Assembly (NCBI GenBank): GCA_910578255.1
Contig: CAJTQM010000026.1
Location: 1 to 17,334, forward strand
Length of the DNA: 17,334 nucleotides
Direction: 5' to 3'
Origin: an uncultured Oscillospiraceae bacterium
GTDB lineage: Bacteria > Bacillota > Clostridia > Oscillospirales > Ruminococcaceae
Positions 7,306 through 14,499 of the stretch are shown here, in pieces. The position numbers and the translations under genes are program-made. How positions within the stretch are numbered: position 1 is the stretch's first letter; the number at the start of each line of letters is the position of its first letter. The notes under the pieces were generated by a model. The model was not told the DNA's origin. It worked only from the letters and a program-made list of their open reading frames with translations, and searched no databases.

Positions 7306-7331
7306 CATTGAGCATCCCTTTTTGCTATAGT
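7302..7331 (+). promoter_or_regulatory. Promoter of the EamA transporter gene
   Basis: A perfect TTGACA (7302-7307) and TATAGT (7326-7331) with extended TGC are 18 bases apart. The -35 overlaps the stop codon of the membrane protein gene, so the exporter can be transcribed separately. Confidence 0.75.
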
Positions 7332-7375
7332 AACAAGGAGACTGTCTGTTTGTGACGAAACAAAGGAGGAAGACG

Positions 7376-8299
7376 ATGAGAACCAATCAGCTTAAAAGCA
7401 GCCTGCTGCTTTTACTTACAGCGGCGATTTGGGGCGTGGCGTTTGTGGCCCAGTCGGTGGGGATGGATTATATTGGTCCATTTACCTTTAACGCCATCCG
7501 GTCGCTGATCGGCGGTCTGGCGCTGATTCCCTGCATTTGGCTGATGAACCGGGAAAAGCCGAAGGAGAAAAATCCCTCGCCGCACGGCCGTAAAAATCTT
7601 TGGATCGGCGGCGCCTGCTGCGGCGTGGCGCTGGCGGTGGCCAGTTCCCTTCAGCAGATGGGGATTCAGTATACCTCGGTGGGAAAAGCGGGATTTATCA
7701 CGGCGCTTTATATCGTCATTGTCCCGCTGCTGGGGATCTTTTTAAAAAAGAGAGTTCCGATTTTGGTCTGGGCGGCGGTGGCGCTGGCGGTTGTGGGGAT
7801 GTATCTGCTTTGCATGACCGACGGCTTTTCCATCGGAAAGGGCGATCTTTTTGTAATGGCCTGCGCGGTCTGCTTTTCTATCCATATTCTGGTCATCGAC
7901 TATTTTTCTCCTAAGGTAGACGGCGTCAAGATGTCCTGCATCCAGTTTTTGCTTTGCGGTGTTTTGTGCGCTGTTCCTATGCTTGTGTGGGAGCGGCCCG
8001 TTCTCTCTCAGATTCTGGCCGCGTGGATGCCGCTTTTGTACGCGGGCGTTTTAAGCTGCGGCGTAGGCTATACCCTTCAAATCGTGGGTCAGCGCAATCT
8101 GGATCCGACGGTGGCTTCGCTGATTCTGAGTCTGGAATCGGTCATCTCCGTGCTGGCCGGCTGGGCGATTCTGGGACAGAAATTGACCGTCCGGGAACTG
8201 ATCGGATGCGTTTTGGTTTTCTGCGCAATTATTCTGGCCCAGCTGCCTCAAAAAAATCCGGAAAAAACGAAGCCCGTCGATACGTCGCTTTCGCTGTAG
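7376..8299 (+). CDS. EamA/DMT-family transporter
   Basis: The 307-residue protein has ten predicted membrane helices arranged as two EamA repeats (about 8-147 and 155-290). It opens with the typical LLLLTAAIWGVAFVAQ, where the W-G pair in helix 1 is characteristic. The C-terminal repeat has the usual DPTVASLILSLESVISVLAG, followed by a helix ending LAQL. DMT-superfamily exporters in the cytoplasmic membrane move amino acids, metabolites or drugs out of the cell, and the substrate cannot be named from sequence. ATG 7376 is chosen because AGGAGG (7364-7369) lies 6 bases upstream; an in-frame GTG at 7352 has no such site. The gene has its own promoter and ends at a bidirectional terminator shared with the histidine kinase gene. 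Confidence 0.92.
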   Translation: MRTNQLKSSLLLLLTAAIWGVAFVAQSVGMDYIGPFTFNAIRSLIGGLALIPCIWLMNREKPKEKNPSPHGRKNLWIGGACCGVALAVASSLQQMGIQYTSVGKAGFITALYIVIVPLLGIFLKKRVPILVWAAVALAVVGMYLLCMTDGFSIGKGDLFVMACAVCFSIHILVIDYFSPKVDGVKMSCIQFLLCGVLCAVPMLVWERPVLSQILAAWMPLLYAGVLSCGVGYTLQIVGQRNLDPTVASLILSLESVISVLAGWAILGQKLTVRELIGCVLVFCAIILAQLPQKNPEKTKPVDTSLSL

Positions 8300-8310
8300 G
8301 CAAGGTGTTT

Positions 8311-8356
8311 TCAATAAAAAAAGCTTTGGCGTTTTGACCAAAGCTTTTTTTATTGA
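8311..8356. terminator. Bidirectional rho-independent terminator
   Basis: A perfect 19-bp inverted repeat (8311-8329 and 8338-8356, loop of 8 bases) has the core AAAGCTTTGG and a run of seven A on one side and seven T on the other. It can therefore end transcription of the EamA gene rightwards and of the kinase gene leftwards. It begins 12 bases after the EamA stop codon. Confidence 0.95.
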
Positions 8357-8369
8357 AAGAGTAAAATTG

Positions 8370-9512
8370 TCAGACATCCGGTTCGATGACGTCCGAAAGG
8401 ATTACCTGCAAAGGCGAAAAACGATTGCCGCTTACCACAGCGGGTTCATCGTAAAAAACCGCGTCGCTGCCGGGGTAGCGCAAAGGGATGGTCAAGGCGG
8501 CGGCGGTGCCTTCCCCCTCCTTTGACTGGAGGGCGATGGTTCCGTGGTGCAGCTGGAGAATAAAGCGGCAGATAAAAAGGCCCAAACCGTCTCCGCAGGG
8601 CGACTGAGTAACAGGATCAAAGGAATAAAACCTCTCGAAGGCCCTTTGCAGAACCTGCGGGGACATCCCGCAACCGTTATCGGAGAGAAGGATGGTGGCC
8701 TGCTTTTCCAAAACCGTCATTTTTAAAAAAATTTGGCTGTTCTTTTTTTCGGTAAATTTACAGGCATTGGAGAGAAGATTGCACAAAACGCGGGAAAGAA
8801 GACCGGCGTCGTATAAAGTGATAAAGCTTTCCGGCGGCACTTCGCAAAAAAAGCCATATCCGGCGTTTTGCAGGATCTGTTCGGCATCCTGGCAAAAATC
8901 GCGAAGAAAATGACACAGATCGCCCGCAAGCATTTTCGGCTTTAACTGGCCGGACTGAATCTGCTGGTCGGAGGAAAAGTTGCTGACCGTGCGAAGAAGC
9001 CGGTAACAGGACCAATGGATGCTGCGCAGGTAGGTCTGAAGGGCCTGATCCTGTTGCCGGTCGATCTGAAGCAGATTTAAAGCGGAAAAAATCTGAGACA
9101 AGGGGGTGCGGAACTGATGGCTGAAAATCGAAATCGGCTGATACAGGCTGCTGCGCCAGTCGGAGGAAGGAGGGGGGCAGGCGCTATTTTCCCCCCAGTA
9201 ATGGATCAGAACGCCCTCCAGCGCTCCGCTGGCAGCAATCCGCGGCTGGAAAACAAAGGCGGAGCAAACCGAAAGCATCCCGGGGACAGAATAGGTAAAA
9301 GGCTTTCCCTGCAAAAAGCGCTGCGCCAGTCCGTTTTGCCCGGCCTGGGAAAGGCAGTCCTGCAGGTTCATCCGGCAGACCAGATGCTGGTCGTTCTGCA
9401 TCGTTTTGTTTTCCCATAAAACCTCCAGCCGGTCGTTTAAAATTGAGGTGGCAATGGGGGAATCCGCATACATGAAAAGAAACGGCTCTGCCCAACGGGG
9501 ATAATCGCCCAT
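8370..9512 (-). CDS. Soluble sensor histidine kinase, no response regulator nearby
   Basis: The 380-residue protein has a PAS-like N-terminal part (about 8-108, with PIATSILNDRLEVLWEN), a dimerisation helix with the phospho-acceptor H132 in FSHQFRTPLS, and a HATPase_c domain. That domain has the N box LLSNACKF (N249), the G1 box DNGCGM (278-283), an F box (FERFYSFD, 292-299) and the G2 box GDGLGL (307-312). All catalytic boxes look intact. No membrane helix is visible, so it should sense a cytoplasmic signal. A tail of about 35 residues follows the ATPase core. ATG 9512 is chosen because AAAGGAGG lies 7 bases before it; an upstream in-frame ATG at 9563 lacks a site. No response regulator is adjacent: left is the EamA gene, right is gapA. 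It has its own strong promoter. Confidence 0.9.
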   Translation of the reverse strand: MGDYPRWAEPFLFMYADSPIATSILNDRLEVLWENKTMQNDQHLVCRMNLQDCLSQAGQNGLAQRFLQGKPFTYSVPGMLSVCSAFVFQPRIAASGALEGVLIHYWGENSACPPPSSDWRSSLYQPISIFSHQFRTPLSQIFSALNLLQIDRQQDQALQTYLRSIHWSCYRLLRTVSNFSSDQQIQSGQLKPKMLAGDLCHFLRDFCQDAEQILQNAGYGFFCEVPPESFITLYDAGLLSRVLCNLLSNACKFTEKKNSQIFLKMTVLEKQATILLSDNGCGMSPQVLQRAFERFYSFDPVTQSPCGDGLGLFICRFILQLHHGTIALQSKEGEGTAAALTIPLRYPGSDAVFYDEPAVVSGNRFSPLQVILSDVIEPDV

Positions 9513-9599
9513 AAAGGGTCCTCCTTTCGGCCAAGAGCAAACGGCCTGTATGAATCCGAACAAAGACAGGATGAGACAGAATTAGACAAATACTATCTT

Positions 9600-9628
9600 A
9601 TTATACCGAATTTAAAAATCGTTGTAAA
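9600..9628 (-). promoter_or_regulatory. Promoter of the histidine kinase gene
   Basis: On the minus strand TTTACA (9623-9628) and a perfect TATAAT (9600-9605) are 17 bases apart, ideal vegetative geometry. The leader to the ATG at 9512 would be about 80 bases. Confidence 0.8.
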
Positions 9629-9812
9629 GTTTTGGCGCGCCTGAAAGCCATACCTGCTTATTTTAGGCAAAATAACCTTCCTTATCCCTTTTCGTTTACA
9701 GGGAAAAAGGGCGGATAGATCCCGCGAGATCGGAAGAAAAAAGAAAATTTTACACAAGAAATAAAATAAAAATTGGATATTTTTTATGGATTTAAGACAA
9801 TTTGAAGAATTT

Positions 9813-9840
9813 TAGTTAATTTTATCACAAATGGCTTGTG
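9813..9840. promoter_or_regulatory. Candidate operator upstream of gapA (Rex-like)
   Basis: On the minus strand 9813-9830 reads TTGTGATAAAATTAACTA. This resembles the Rex pattern TTGTTAA-N4-TTAACAA, with one arm good and one degenerate. It is followed by CACAA (9826-9830) and TTGTG (9836-9840), a 5-bp inverted repeat over the -35. Rex is an NADH/NAD-sensing repressor that controls gap genes in some clostridia. The match is imperfect. Confidence 0.28.
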
Positions 9841-9864
9841 CTTCCTTTCAATTTGGTATAAAAT
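9836..9864 (+). promoter_or_regulatory. gapA promoter
   Basis: TTGTGC (9836-9841) and TAAAAT (9859-9864, within TATAAAAT) are 17 bases apart, with AT-rich sequence upstream. The leader to the ATG would be about 30 bases. Confidence 0.65.
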
Positions 9865-9899
9865 AAAACTACAATCTAAATATTAGGAGGTTGAATCCA

Positions 9900-10916
9900 A
9901 TGGCAATTAAAGTTGGTATCAATGGTTTTGGCCGTATCGGCCGTCTGGTTTTCCGCGCGGGACTTAACAATCCGAACATCGAATTTGTCGGTGTAAACGA
10001 TCCTTTCATGACGCCGGATTACTGCGCATATATGCTGAAATATGACTCTGTACATGGCCGCTACAACGGCGATGTAAAGGTCACCGAAAACTCGATCATC
10101 GTAGAGGGCAAAGAGGTAAAATTCTACGCTGAGAAAGACCCGGCCAACATTCCGTGGGCTTCTTGCGGCGCCGAGTACGTTGTTGATTCCACCGGCGTAT
10201 TCACCACTTCCGAGGCCTGCCAGGCGCACATCAAAGGCGGCGCGAAGAAGGTTGTTATCTCCGCTCCTGCCAAGGACAAAGAGACGCCCACCTTCGTTAT
10301 GGGCGTAAACCATGACAAATACACCAAAGACATGACCGTTGTTTCCAACGCCTCCTGTACCACCAACTGTCTGGCTCCGCTGGTCAAGGTTGTGCATGAG
10401 AAATTTGGAATCAAAGAGGGCTTGATGACCACCGTTCACGCGACCACCGGCACCCAGAAGACGGTTGACGGACCTTCCAAGAAGGATTGGAGAGGCGGAC
10501 GTGCTGCTGCCGGCAACATCATTCCTTCCTCTACCGGCGCCGCCAAGGCCTGCGCTCTGGTTATCCCGGAGATGAAGGGCAAGCTGACCGGTATGTCCAT
10601 GCGTGTTCCCACTCTGGATGTATCTGTTGTTGACCTGACTGTCAGCCTGGAGAAGGCGACCACCTACGAGGAGATCTGCGCTGCACTGAAAGAGGCTTCT
10701 CAGGGCGAACTCAAGGGCATCTTGGGTTACACCGACGAGATGGTTGTTTCCTCTGATTTCGTTGGCGATCCTCACACCTCCATCTTCGACGAGAAAGCCG
10801 GCATTATGCTCAACGACCACTTCGTCAAGCTGGTTTCCTGGTATGACAATGAGTGGGGTTATTCCAACAAGGTCCTGATGCTCATCGGGCATATGGCGGA
10901 AGTTGACCACAAATAA
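9900..10916 (+). CDS. gapA: Glyceraldehyde-3-phosphate dehydrogenase (type I)
   Basis: The 338-residue protein begins with the NAD-binding Rossmann motif INGFGRIGR (7-15). It has the dinucleotide-selecting acidic residue in GVNDPF (D34), the active-site block SNASCTTNC (149-157) with catalytic C153, and the paired H180 in TTVHATTGTQ. It ends with the usual SWYDNEWGYSNKV. It converts glyceraldehyde-3-phosphate, NAD+ and phosphate to 1,3-bisphosphoglycerate in cytoplasmic glycolysis; D34 favours NAD over NADP. AGGAGG (9885-9890) lies 9 bases before the ATG; a TTG at 9891 overlaps that site and is less likely. Codon choice seems more restricted than in its neighbours, consistent with high expression. 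It is transcribed alone, with its own promoter and terminator, without the usual pgk/tpi neighbours in view. Confidence 0.98.
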   Translation: MAIKVGINGFGRIGRLVFRAGLNNPNIEFVGVNDPFMTPDYCAYMLKYDSVHGRYNGDVKVTENSIIVEGKEVKFYAEKDPANIPWASCGAEYVVDSTGVFTTSEACQAHIKGGAKKVVISAPAKDKETPTFVMGVNHDKYTKDMTVVSNASCTTNCLAPLVKVVHEKFGIKEGLMTTVHATTGTQKTVDGPSKKDWRGGRAAAGNIIPSSTGAAKACALVIPEMKGKLTGMSMRVPTLDVSVVDLTVSLEKATTYEEICAALKEASQGELKGILGYTDEMVVSSDFVGDPHTSIFDEKAGIMLNDHFVKLVSWYDNEWGYSNKVLMLIGHMAEVDHK

Positions 10917-10950
10917 AAATCGCTTGCCACCAATCGGCAATGAAGCTTTT

Positions 10951-10983
10951 AAGACTGCAATCGGTTGATTGCAGTCTTTTTTT
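10951..10983 (+). terminator. Rho-independent terminator after gapA
   Basis: AAGACTGCAATC (10951-10962), loop GGTT and GATTGCAGTCTT (10967-10978) form a perfect 12-bp stem running into a T tract to 10983. It lies 34 bases past the stop codon. Confidence 0.95.
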
Positions 10984-11016
10984 GCGTGAAAAGAAGGACC
11001 TTTTCCCGAGCAGAAT

Positions 11017-11048
11017 CGCGGAAAACTTCTGGGTTTTCCGCGACATTT
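11017..11048 (+). terminator. Second hairpin between gapA and glgB
   Basis: CGCGGAAAAC (11017-11026), loop TTCTGG and GTTTTCCGCG (11033-11042) form a perfect 10-bp stem followed by ACATTTTT. It may be a back-up terminator with an interrupted T run. Lying upstream of both candidate glgB promoters, it is probably not an attenuator of that operon. Confidence 0.5.
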
Positions 11049-11073
11049 TTCGCAGGTATTTTTGGACGCGCTG

Positions 11074-11082
11074 TGCTATACT
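11074..11082 (+). promoter_or_regulatory. Possible upstream glgB promoter
   Basis: An extended -10 (TGC then TATACT, 11077-11082) is present, but no recognisable -35 lies 17 bases upstream. If used, it would give a leader of about 155 bases before glgB. Confidence 0.3.
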
Positions 11083-11188
11083 CCATATGTTTTGTCCTAA
11101 AACGGGAAAAGGGAAGAAGAAAATAGTTAATCTGTACAAAAACAAATATTACATTTGCTTTAAAACGACTATTTTACACAAAAATGTA

Positions 11189-11216
11189 TTGCAAAAAAAG
11201 AAAAATGTGGTATAAT
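11189..11216 (+). promoter_or_regulatory. Main promoter of the glg operon
   Basis: TTGCAA (11189-11194) and a perfect TATAAT (11211-11216) with extended TGG are 16 bases apart, in very AT-rich surroundings. The predicted transcript starts near 11223, about 22 bases before the GTG start of glgB. Confidence 0.75.
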
Positions 11217-11244
11217 CGAGATAACAGAAATGGAGGTGGAGGCA

Positions 11245-13233
11245 GTGGAAAAATATCTGTCGAACCAAATGGAAGAGATAGCAGATTTTTGCCACGGAAT
11301 GAATTATCATGCTTACCGTTTTTTGGGTGCGCATCCTGAAAAGACCGGTAAGGGTAAGGGTTTCCGCTTTCGAGTTTGGGCCCCTGCGGCAAAAACTGTC
11401 TCGGTTGTAGGAGACTTTAACCAATGGGATTCCCAGGCGAATCCTTTAAAAAATACGGGGAACGGCGGCATCTGGGAAGGCTTTGTCCCCGGGCTCAAGC
11501 AGTACGATTTATACAAATACGCCGTTGTCGGTCAGAATGGCAAAGAAACGCTGAAGGCGGATCCTTATGCTTTCCACAGCGAAACTTCCCCGGGAACGGC
11601 CTCTAAGATTTACGATCTCTCCGGTTATCACTGGCGCGATTCCGCCTGGATGAAGCAACGGAAAAGCAAAAATCCTTTTTCCGGGCCGATGAACATTTAC
11701 GAAATGCATCTGGGCTCCTGGCGCCGCTACCCGGACGGAAGCTGTTTTTCCTATGAAAAAACGGCGGAAGAGTTGATCCCTTATCTGCAGCAGATGGGAT
11801 ATACCCATGTGGAATTGCTTCCGGTAACCGAGTATCCATACGACGGCTCCTGGGGGTATCAGGTGACGGGGTATTTCGCCCCAACCTCCCGCTATGGTGC
11901 GCCGGAGAATTTTATGAAATTTGTGGACCTGCTGCATCAGGCGGGAATCGGCGTTATCATGGATTGGGTGCCGGCCCATTTCCCCAAAGACGCTCATGGT
12001 CTGTATGAGTTCGACGGGTCTTCCTGCTATGAATACAGCGACCCCAAAAAGCGCGAGCACAAGCAGTGGGGTACCCACGTCTTTGATTTTGGCAAGCCGG
12101 AGGTCCAAAGCTTTTTGATCTCCTCGGTGATGTTCTGGGTGCAGGAATTTCATATTGACGGGATCCGGGTAGACGCCGTAGCGTCGATGTTGTATCTGGA
12201 TTACGGCCGGGAAGAGGGGGAATGGACCCCCAACAGCCGCGGTGGCAGGGAGAATCTGGAGGCGGTGGCCTTTTTGCAGAAGCTTAACGCCGTTGTAATC
12301 TCCGAAAATCCCAGCGTACTTATGATGGCGGAAGAATCCACCGCCTGGCCGATGGTCACCAAGCCCGCTTTTGACGGTGGACTGGGATTCCATTTTAAGT
12401 GGAATATGGGATGGATGAACGATGTGCTGTCCTATTTTTCCATCGACCCGATCTACCGCTCCTATAACCACGATAAGCTGACCTTCAGTATGTTTTATGC
12501 TTTTTCGGAAAATTTTGTGCTTCCCATCTCCCATGACGAGGTGGTCCACGGAAAATGCTCGCTGATCAATAAGATGCCGGGCGATTACGATATGAAATTT
12601 GCCGGCGTACGGGCTTTTTTAGGATATATGATGGCGCATCCGGGCAAAAAGCTTTTGTTCATGGGCCAGGAGTTTGGGCAGTTTATTGAGTGGAACGAAA
12701 AGCAGGAGTTGGATTGGCTGCTTTTGTCCTACGACCGGCATGCCCAGCTGCACCATTATGTGCAAAAGCTGAACCATTACTATCTGGATAGCCCCCCTCT
12801 GTGGCAGATTGAGGATTCCTGGGATGGGTTCCAGTGGCTGGTGCCAGATGATAACCAGCAGAATATTATTATTTTCCAGCGGATCGACGAGGCGCAGAAA
12901 AGCATTATGGTGGTCTGCAATTTCTGCCCGGTGGCGCGATATGACTATGTTGTGGGCGTACCGGCCAGCGGCAGATACAAGGAAGTGTTTAACTCTGACG
13001 CCGCGGAGTTTGGCGGCAGCGGCCTGACCAATGGAACTGTCCGCACCCGCAAAAAGCCATCCCACGGCCAGGAGCATTCTGTTAGCCTGACCATACCGCC
13101 TTTGTCCACCATGTATCTGGAATTCACTCCGGCGGCACCGCGCAAGCCCCTTGCAAAAAGCGGGGGAAAGAAAGCGGTGGTGAAGAAAAAGACGGTGAAA
13201 AAGGCAGCCGGAGAAAAATCCAATCAAAAATGA
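11245..13233 (+). CDS. glgB: 1,4-alpha-glucan branching enzyme
   Basis: The 662-residue protein begins with a CBM48-type beta-sandwich (about 25-105; FRVWAPAAKTVSVVGDFNQW) followed by a GH13 barrel. Visible catalytic regions are DWVPAHF (240-246), GIRVDAVASM with nucleophile D310, MMAEES with acid/base E363, and ISHDEVVHGK with D431. The enzyme cuts alpha-1,4 chains and rejoins them as alpha-1,6 branches on cytoplasmic glycogen. GTG 11245 is the preferred start: GGAGGTGGAGG (11232-11242) precedes it, whereas the in-frame ATG at 11230 has no ribosome site. The last 30 or so residues (KSGGKKAVVKKKTVKKAA region) are a lysine-rich tail outside the usual fold. First gene of the glgBCDA operon; glgC starts 42 bases later. 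Confidence 0.96.
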   Translation: MEKYLSNQMEEIADFCHGMNYHAYRFLGAHPEKTGKGKGFRFRVWAPAAKTVSVVGDFNQWDSQANPLKNTGNGGIWEGFVPGLKQYDLYKYAVVGQNGKETLKADPYAFHSETSPGTASKIYDLSGYHWRDSAWMKQRKSKNPFSGPMNIYEMHLGSWRRYPDGSCFSYEKTAEELIPYLQQMGYTHVELLPVTEYPYDGSWGYQVTGYFAPTSRYGAPENFMKFVDLLHQAGIGVIMDWVPAHFPKDAHGLYEFDGSSCYEYSDPKKREHKQWGTHVFDFGKPEVQSFLISSVMFWVQEFHIDGIRVDAVASMLYLDYGREEGEWTPNSRGGRENLEAVAFLQKLNAVVISENPSVLMMAEESTAWPMVTKPAFDGGLGFHFKWNMGWMNDVLSYFSIDPIYRSYNHDKLTFSMFYAFSENFVLPISHDEVVHGKCSLINKMPGDYDMKFAGVRAFLGYMMAHPGKKLLFMGQEFGQFIEWNEKQELDWLLLSYDRHAQLHHYVQKLNHYYLDSPPLWQIEDSWDGFQWLVPDDNQQNIIIFQRIDEAQKSIMVVCNFCPVARYDYVVGVPASGRYKEVFNSDAAEFGGSGLTNGTVRTRKKPSHGQEHSVSLTIPPLSTMYLEFTPAAPRKPLAKSGGKKAVVKKKTVKKAAGEKSNQK

Positions 13234-13275
13234 CGAACAGCGGGAACAAATCCCGTTTGTAAGGAGGTTTTTTCT

Positions 13276-14499
13276 TTGAGGAAAAAAGAATGGATCGCAA
13301 TGCTGTTGGCAGGCGGACAAGGCAGCCGCCTTTATACCCTGACCAAAAACCTGGCAAAACCGGCGGTGCCCTTCGGCGGCAAATATCGAATTATTGATTT
13401 TCCGCTGTCCAACTGCGTAAATTCCGGCATTGATACAGTGGGCGTTCTGACCCAGTATCAGCCTCTGGTTCTCAATGAATATATCGGCAGCGGCCAGCCT
13501 TGGGACCTGGACCGGCAGGATGGGGGCGTTTTCGTTCTGCCGCCTTACCAAAAAAGTTCCGGGTCCGACTGGTACACAGGAACAGCCAATGCCATTTACC
13601 AAAACCTTCCTTTTATTGAGCGGTATGACCCGGAATATGTACTGATCCTTTCCGGAGATCACATTTACAAGATGGATTACGAGAAAATGCTCAAGTTCCA
13701 TAAGGCAAAAGAAGCCGACTGCACCATCGCCGTGCTGCAGGTGCCGATGGAGGAAGCGCCCCGGTTCGGCATCATGAACACCGAAGAGGACGGGAAGGTT
13801 TACGAGTTTGAGGAAAAACCCGCAAATCCCAAAAGCAACTTAGCTTCGATGGGCATTTATATCTTTACCTGGAAAAAGCTGCGCCAGTACCTGGAGCAGG
13901 ATGCCGCGACCCCCGGCAGCGCCAACGATTTTGGAAAAAATATCATTCCCGCTATGCTGGCGTCCGGCCAGCGGATGTATGCGTATGCTTTCGACGGTTA
14001 CTGGAAGGATGTGGGAACCATCGACAGCCTGTGGGAGGCCAACATGGATCTTTTGGATCCCAAGGTCCCGCTGTCTTTATACGATCCGGATTGGAAAATC
14101 TATGCCCGTAATCCGGCTTTGCCCCCCCATTACATCGCACCGGAGGCCCATGTGCAGAATTCGATGGTGACCGAGGGCTGCATGATCGCCGGAACGGTGG
14201 ACTTTTCGGTGATTTTTGCCGGCGTGACCATTGAAGAGGGCGCTGTGGTCCGTGACAGCATTATCATGCCGGGCAGCGTGATCAAAAAAGGCGCGGTAGT
14301 GGACTATACGATTGTGGCGGAAAACGCGGTAATCGGTGAAAACGCGACGGTGGGTGCGCGTCCGGAGGGGATGGAGGACATTTCCGGCTGGGGCGTGACG
14401 GTAATCGGAGGCGGCGTAAGGGTTGGCGCTGGCGTGTCCATCGCGCCGAAGGCCATGGTTGAGACCGACGTTGCCGCTGAGGAGGTGCTGGTAAAATGA
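13276..14499 (+). CDS. glgC: Glucose-1-phosphate adenylyltransferase (ADP-glucose pyrophosphorylase)
   Basis: The 407-residue protein has the nucleotidyltransferase signature LAGGQGSRL (11-19), the lysine-bearing KPAVPFGGKYRIIDF (28-42) and the metal/sugar-binding SGDHIYKMDY (126-135). WKDVGTIDS (243-251) follows. A left-handed beta-helix of hexapeptide repeats (about 285-400) ends the protein. It makes ADP-glucose from ATP and glucose-1-phosphate, the committed step of glycogen synthesis. The TTG start at 13276 follows AAGGAGG (13261-13267) with 8 bases between; the first ATG (13300) would cut into the first strand of the fold. The stop codon overlaps the glgD start (ATGA), a sign of translational coupling. 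Confidence 0.96.
   Translation: MRKKEWIAMLLAGGQGSRLYTLTKNLAKPAVPFGGKYRIIDFPLSNCVNSGIDTVGVLTQYQPLVLNEYIGSGQPWDLDRQDGGVFVLPPYQKSSGSDWYTGTANAIYQNLPFIERYDPEYVLILSGDHIYKMDYEKMLKFHKAKEADCTIAVLQVPMEEAPRFGIMNTEEDGKVYEFEEKPANPKSNLASMGIYIFTWKKLRQYLEQDAATPGSANDFGKNIIPAMLASGQRMYAYAFDGYWKDVGTIDSLWEANMDLLDPKVPLSLYDPDWKIYARNPALPPHYIAPEAHVQNSMVTEGCMIAGTVDFSVIFAGVTIEEGAVVRDSIIMPGSVIKKGAVVDYTIVAENAVIGENATVGARPEGMEDISGWGVTVIGGGVRVGAGVSIAPKAMVETDVAAEEVLVK

Larger units (their letters stand above)
9513..9899. other. Intergenic region between the kinase gene and gapA
   Basis: This 387-base stretch holds the leftward kinase promoter, a long AT-rich tract (about 9735-9835) and the rightward gapA promoter with possible operator repeats. 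I see no ORF with a ribosome site and no RNA gene. The tract may act as an UP element or regulatory leader. Confidence 0.6.

Noticed and set aside
7352..7375. GTG start for the EamA transporter
   Set aside because: It has no ribosome site, while ATG 7376 follows AGGAGG by 6 bases and starts directly before the first helix.
9876..10940. Long open frame antisense to gapA
   Set aside because: It is an exact shadow of a highly biased, certain gene, has no ribosome site and gives a composition unlike a real protein.
11509..12549. Long open frame antisense to glgB
   Set aside because: It lies wholly inside glgB, has no ribosome site or promoter and reflects codon bias of the sense gene. The antisense frames at 12619-13701 and 14304-15236 were rejected for the same reason.
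13241..13255. Small hairpin CGGGA-ACAAA-TCCCG between glgB and glgC
   Set aside because: Five base pairs with no T run; too weak for a terminator and likely by chance, although it could slow decay of the transcript.
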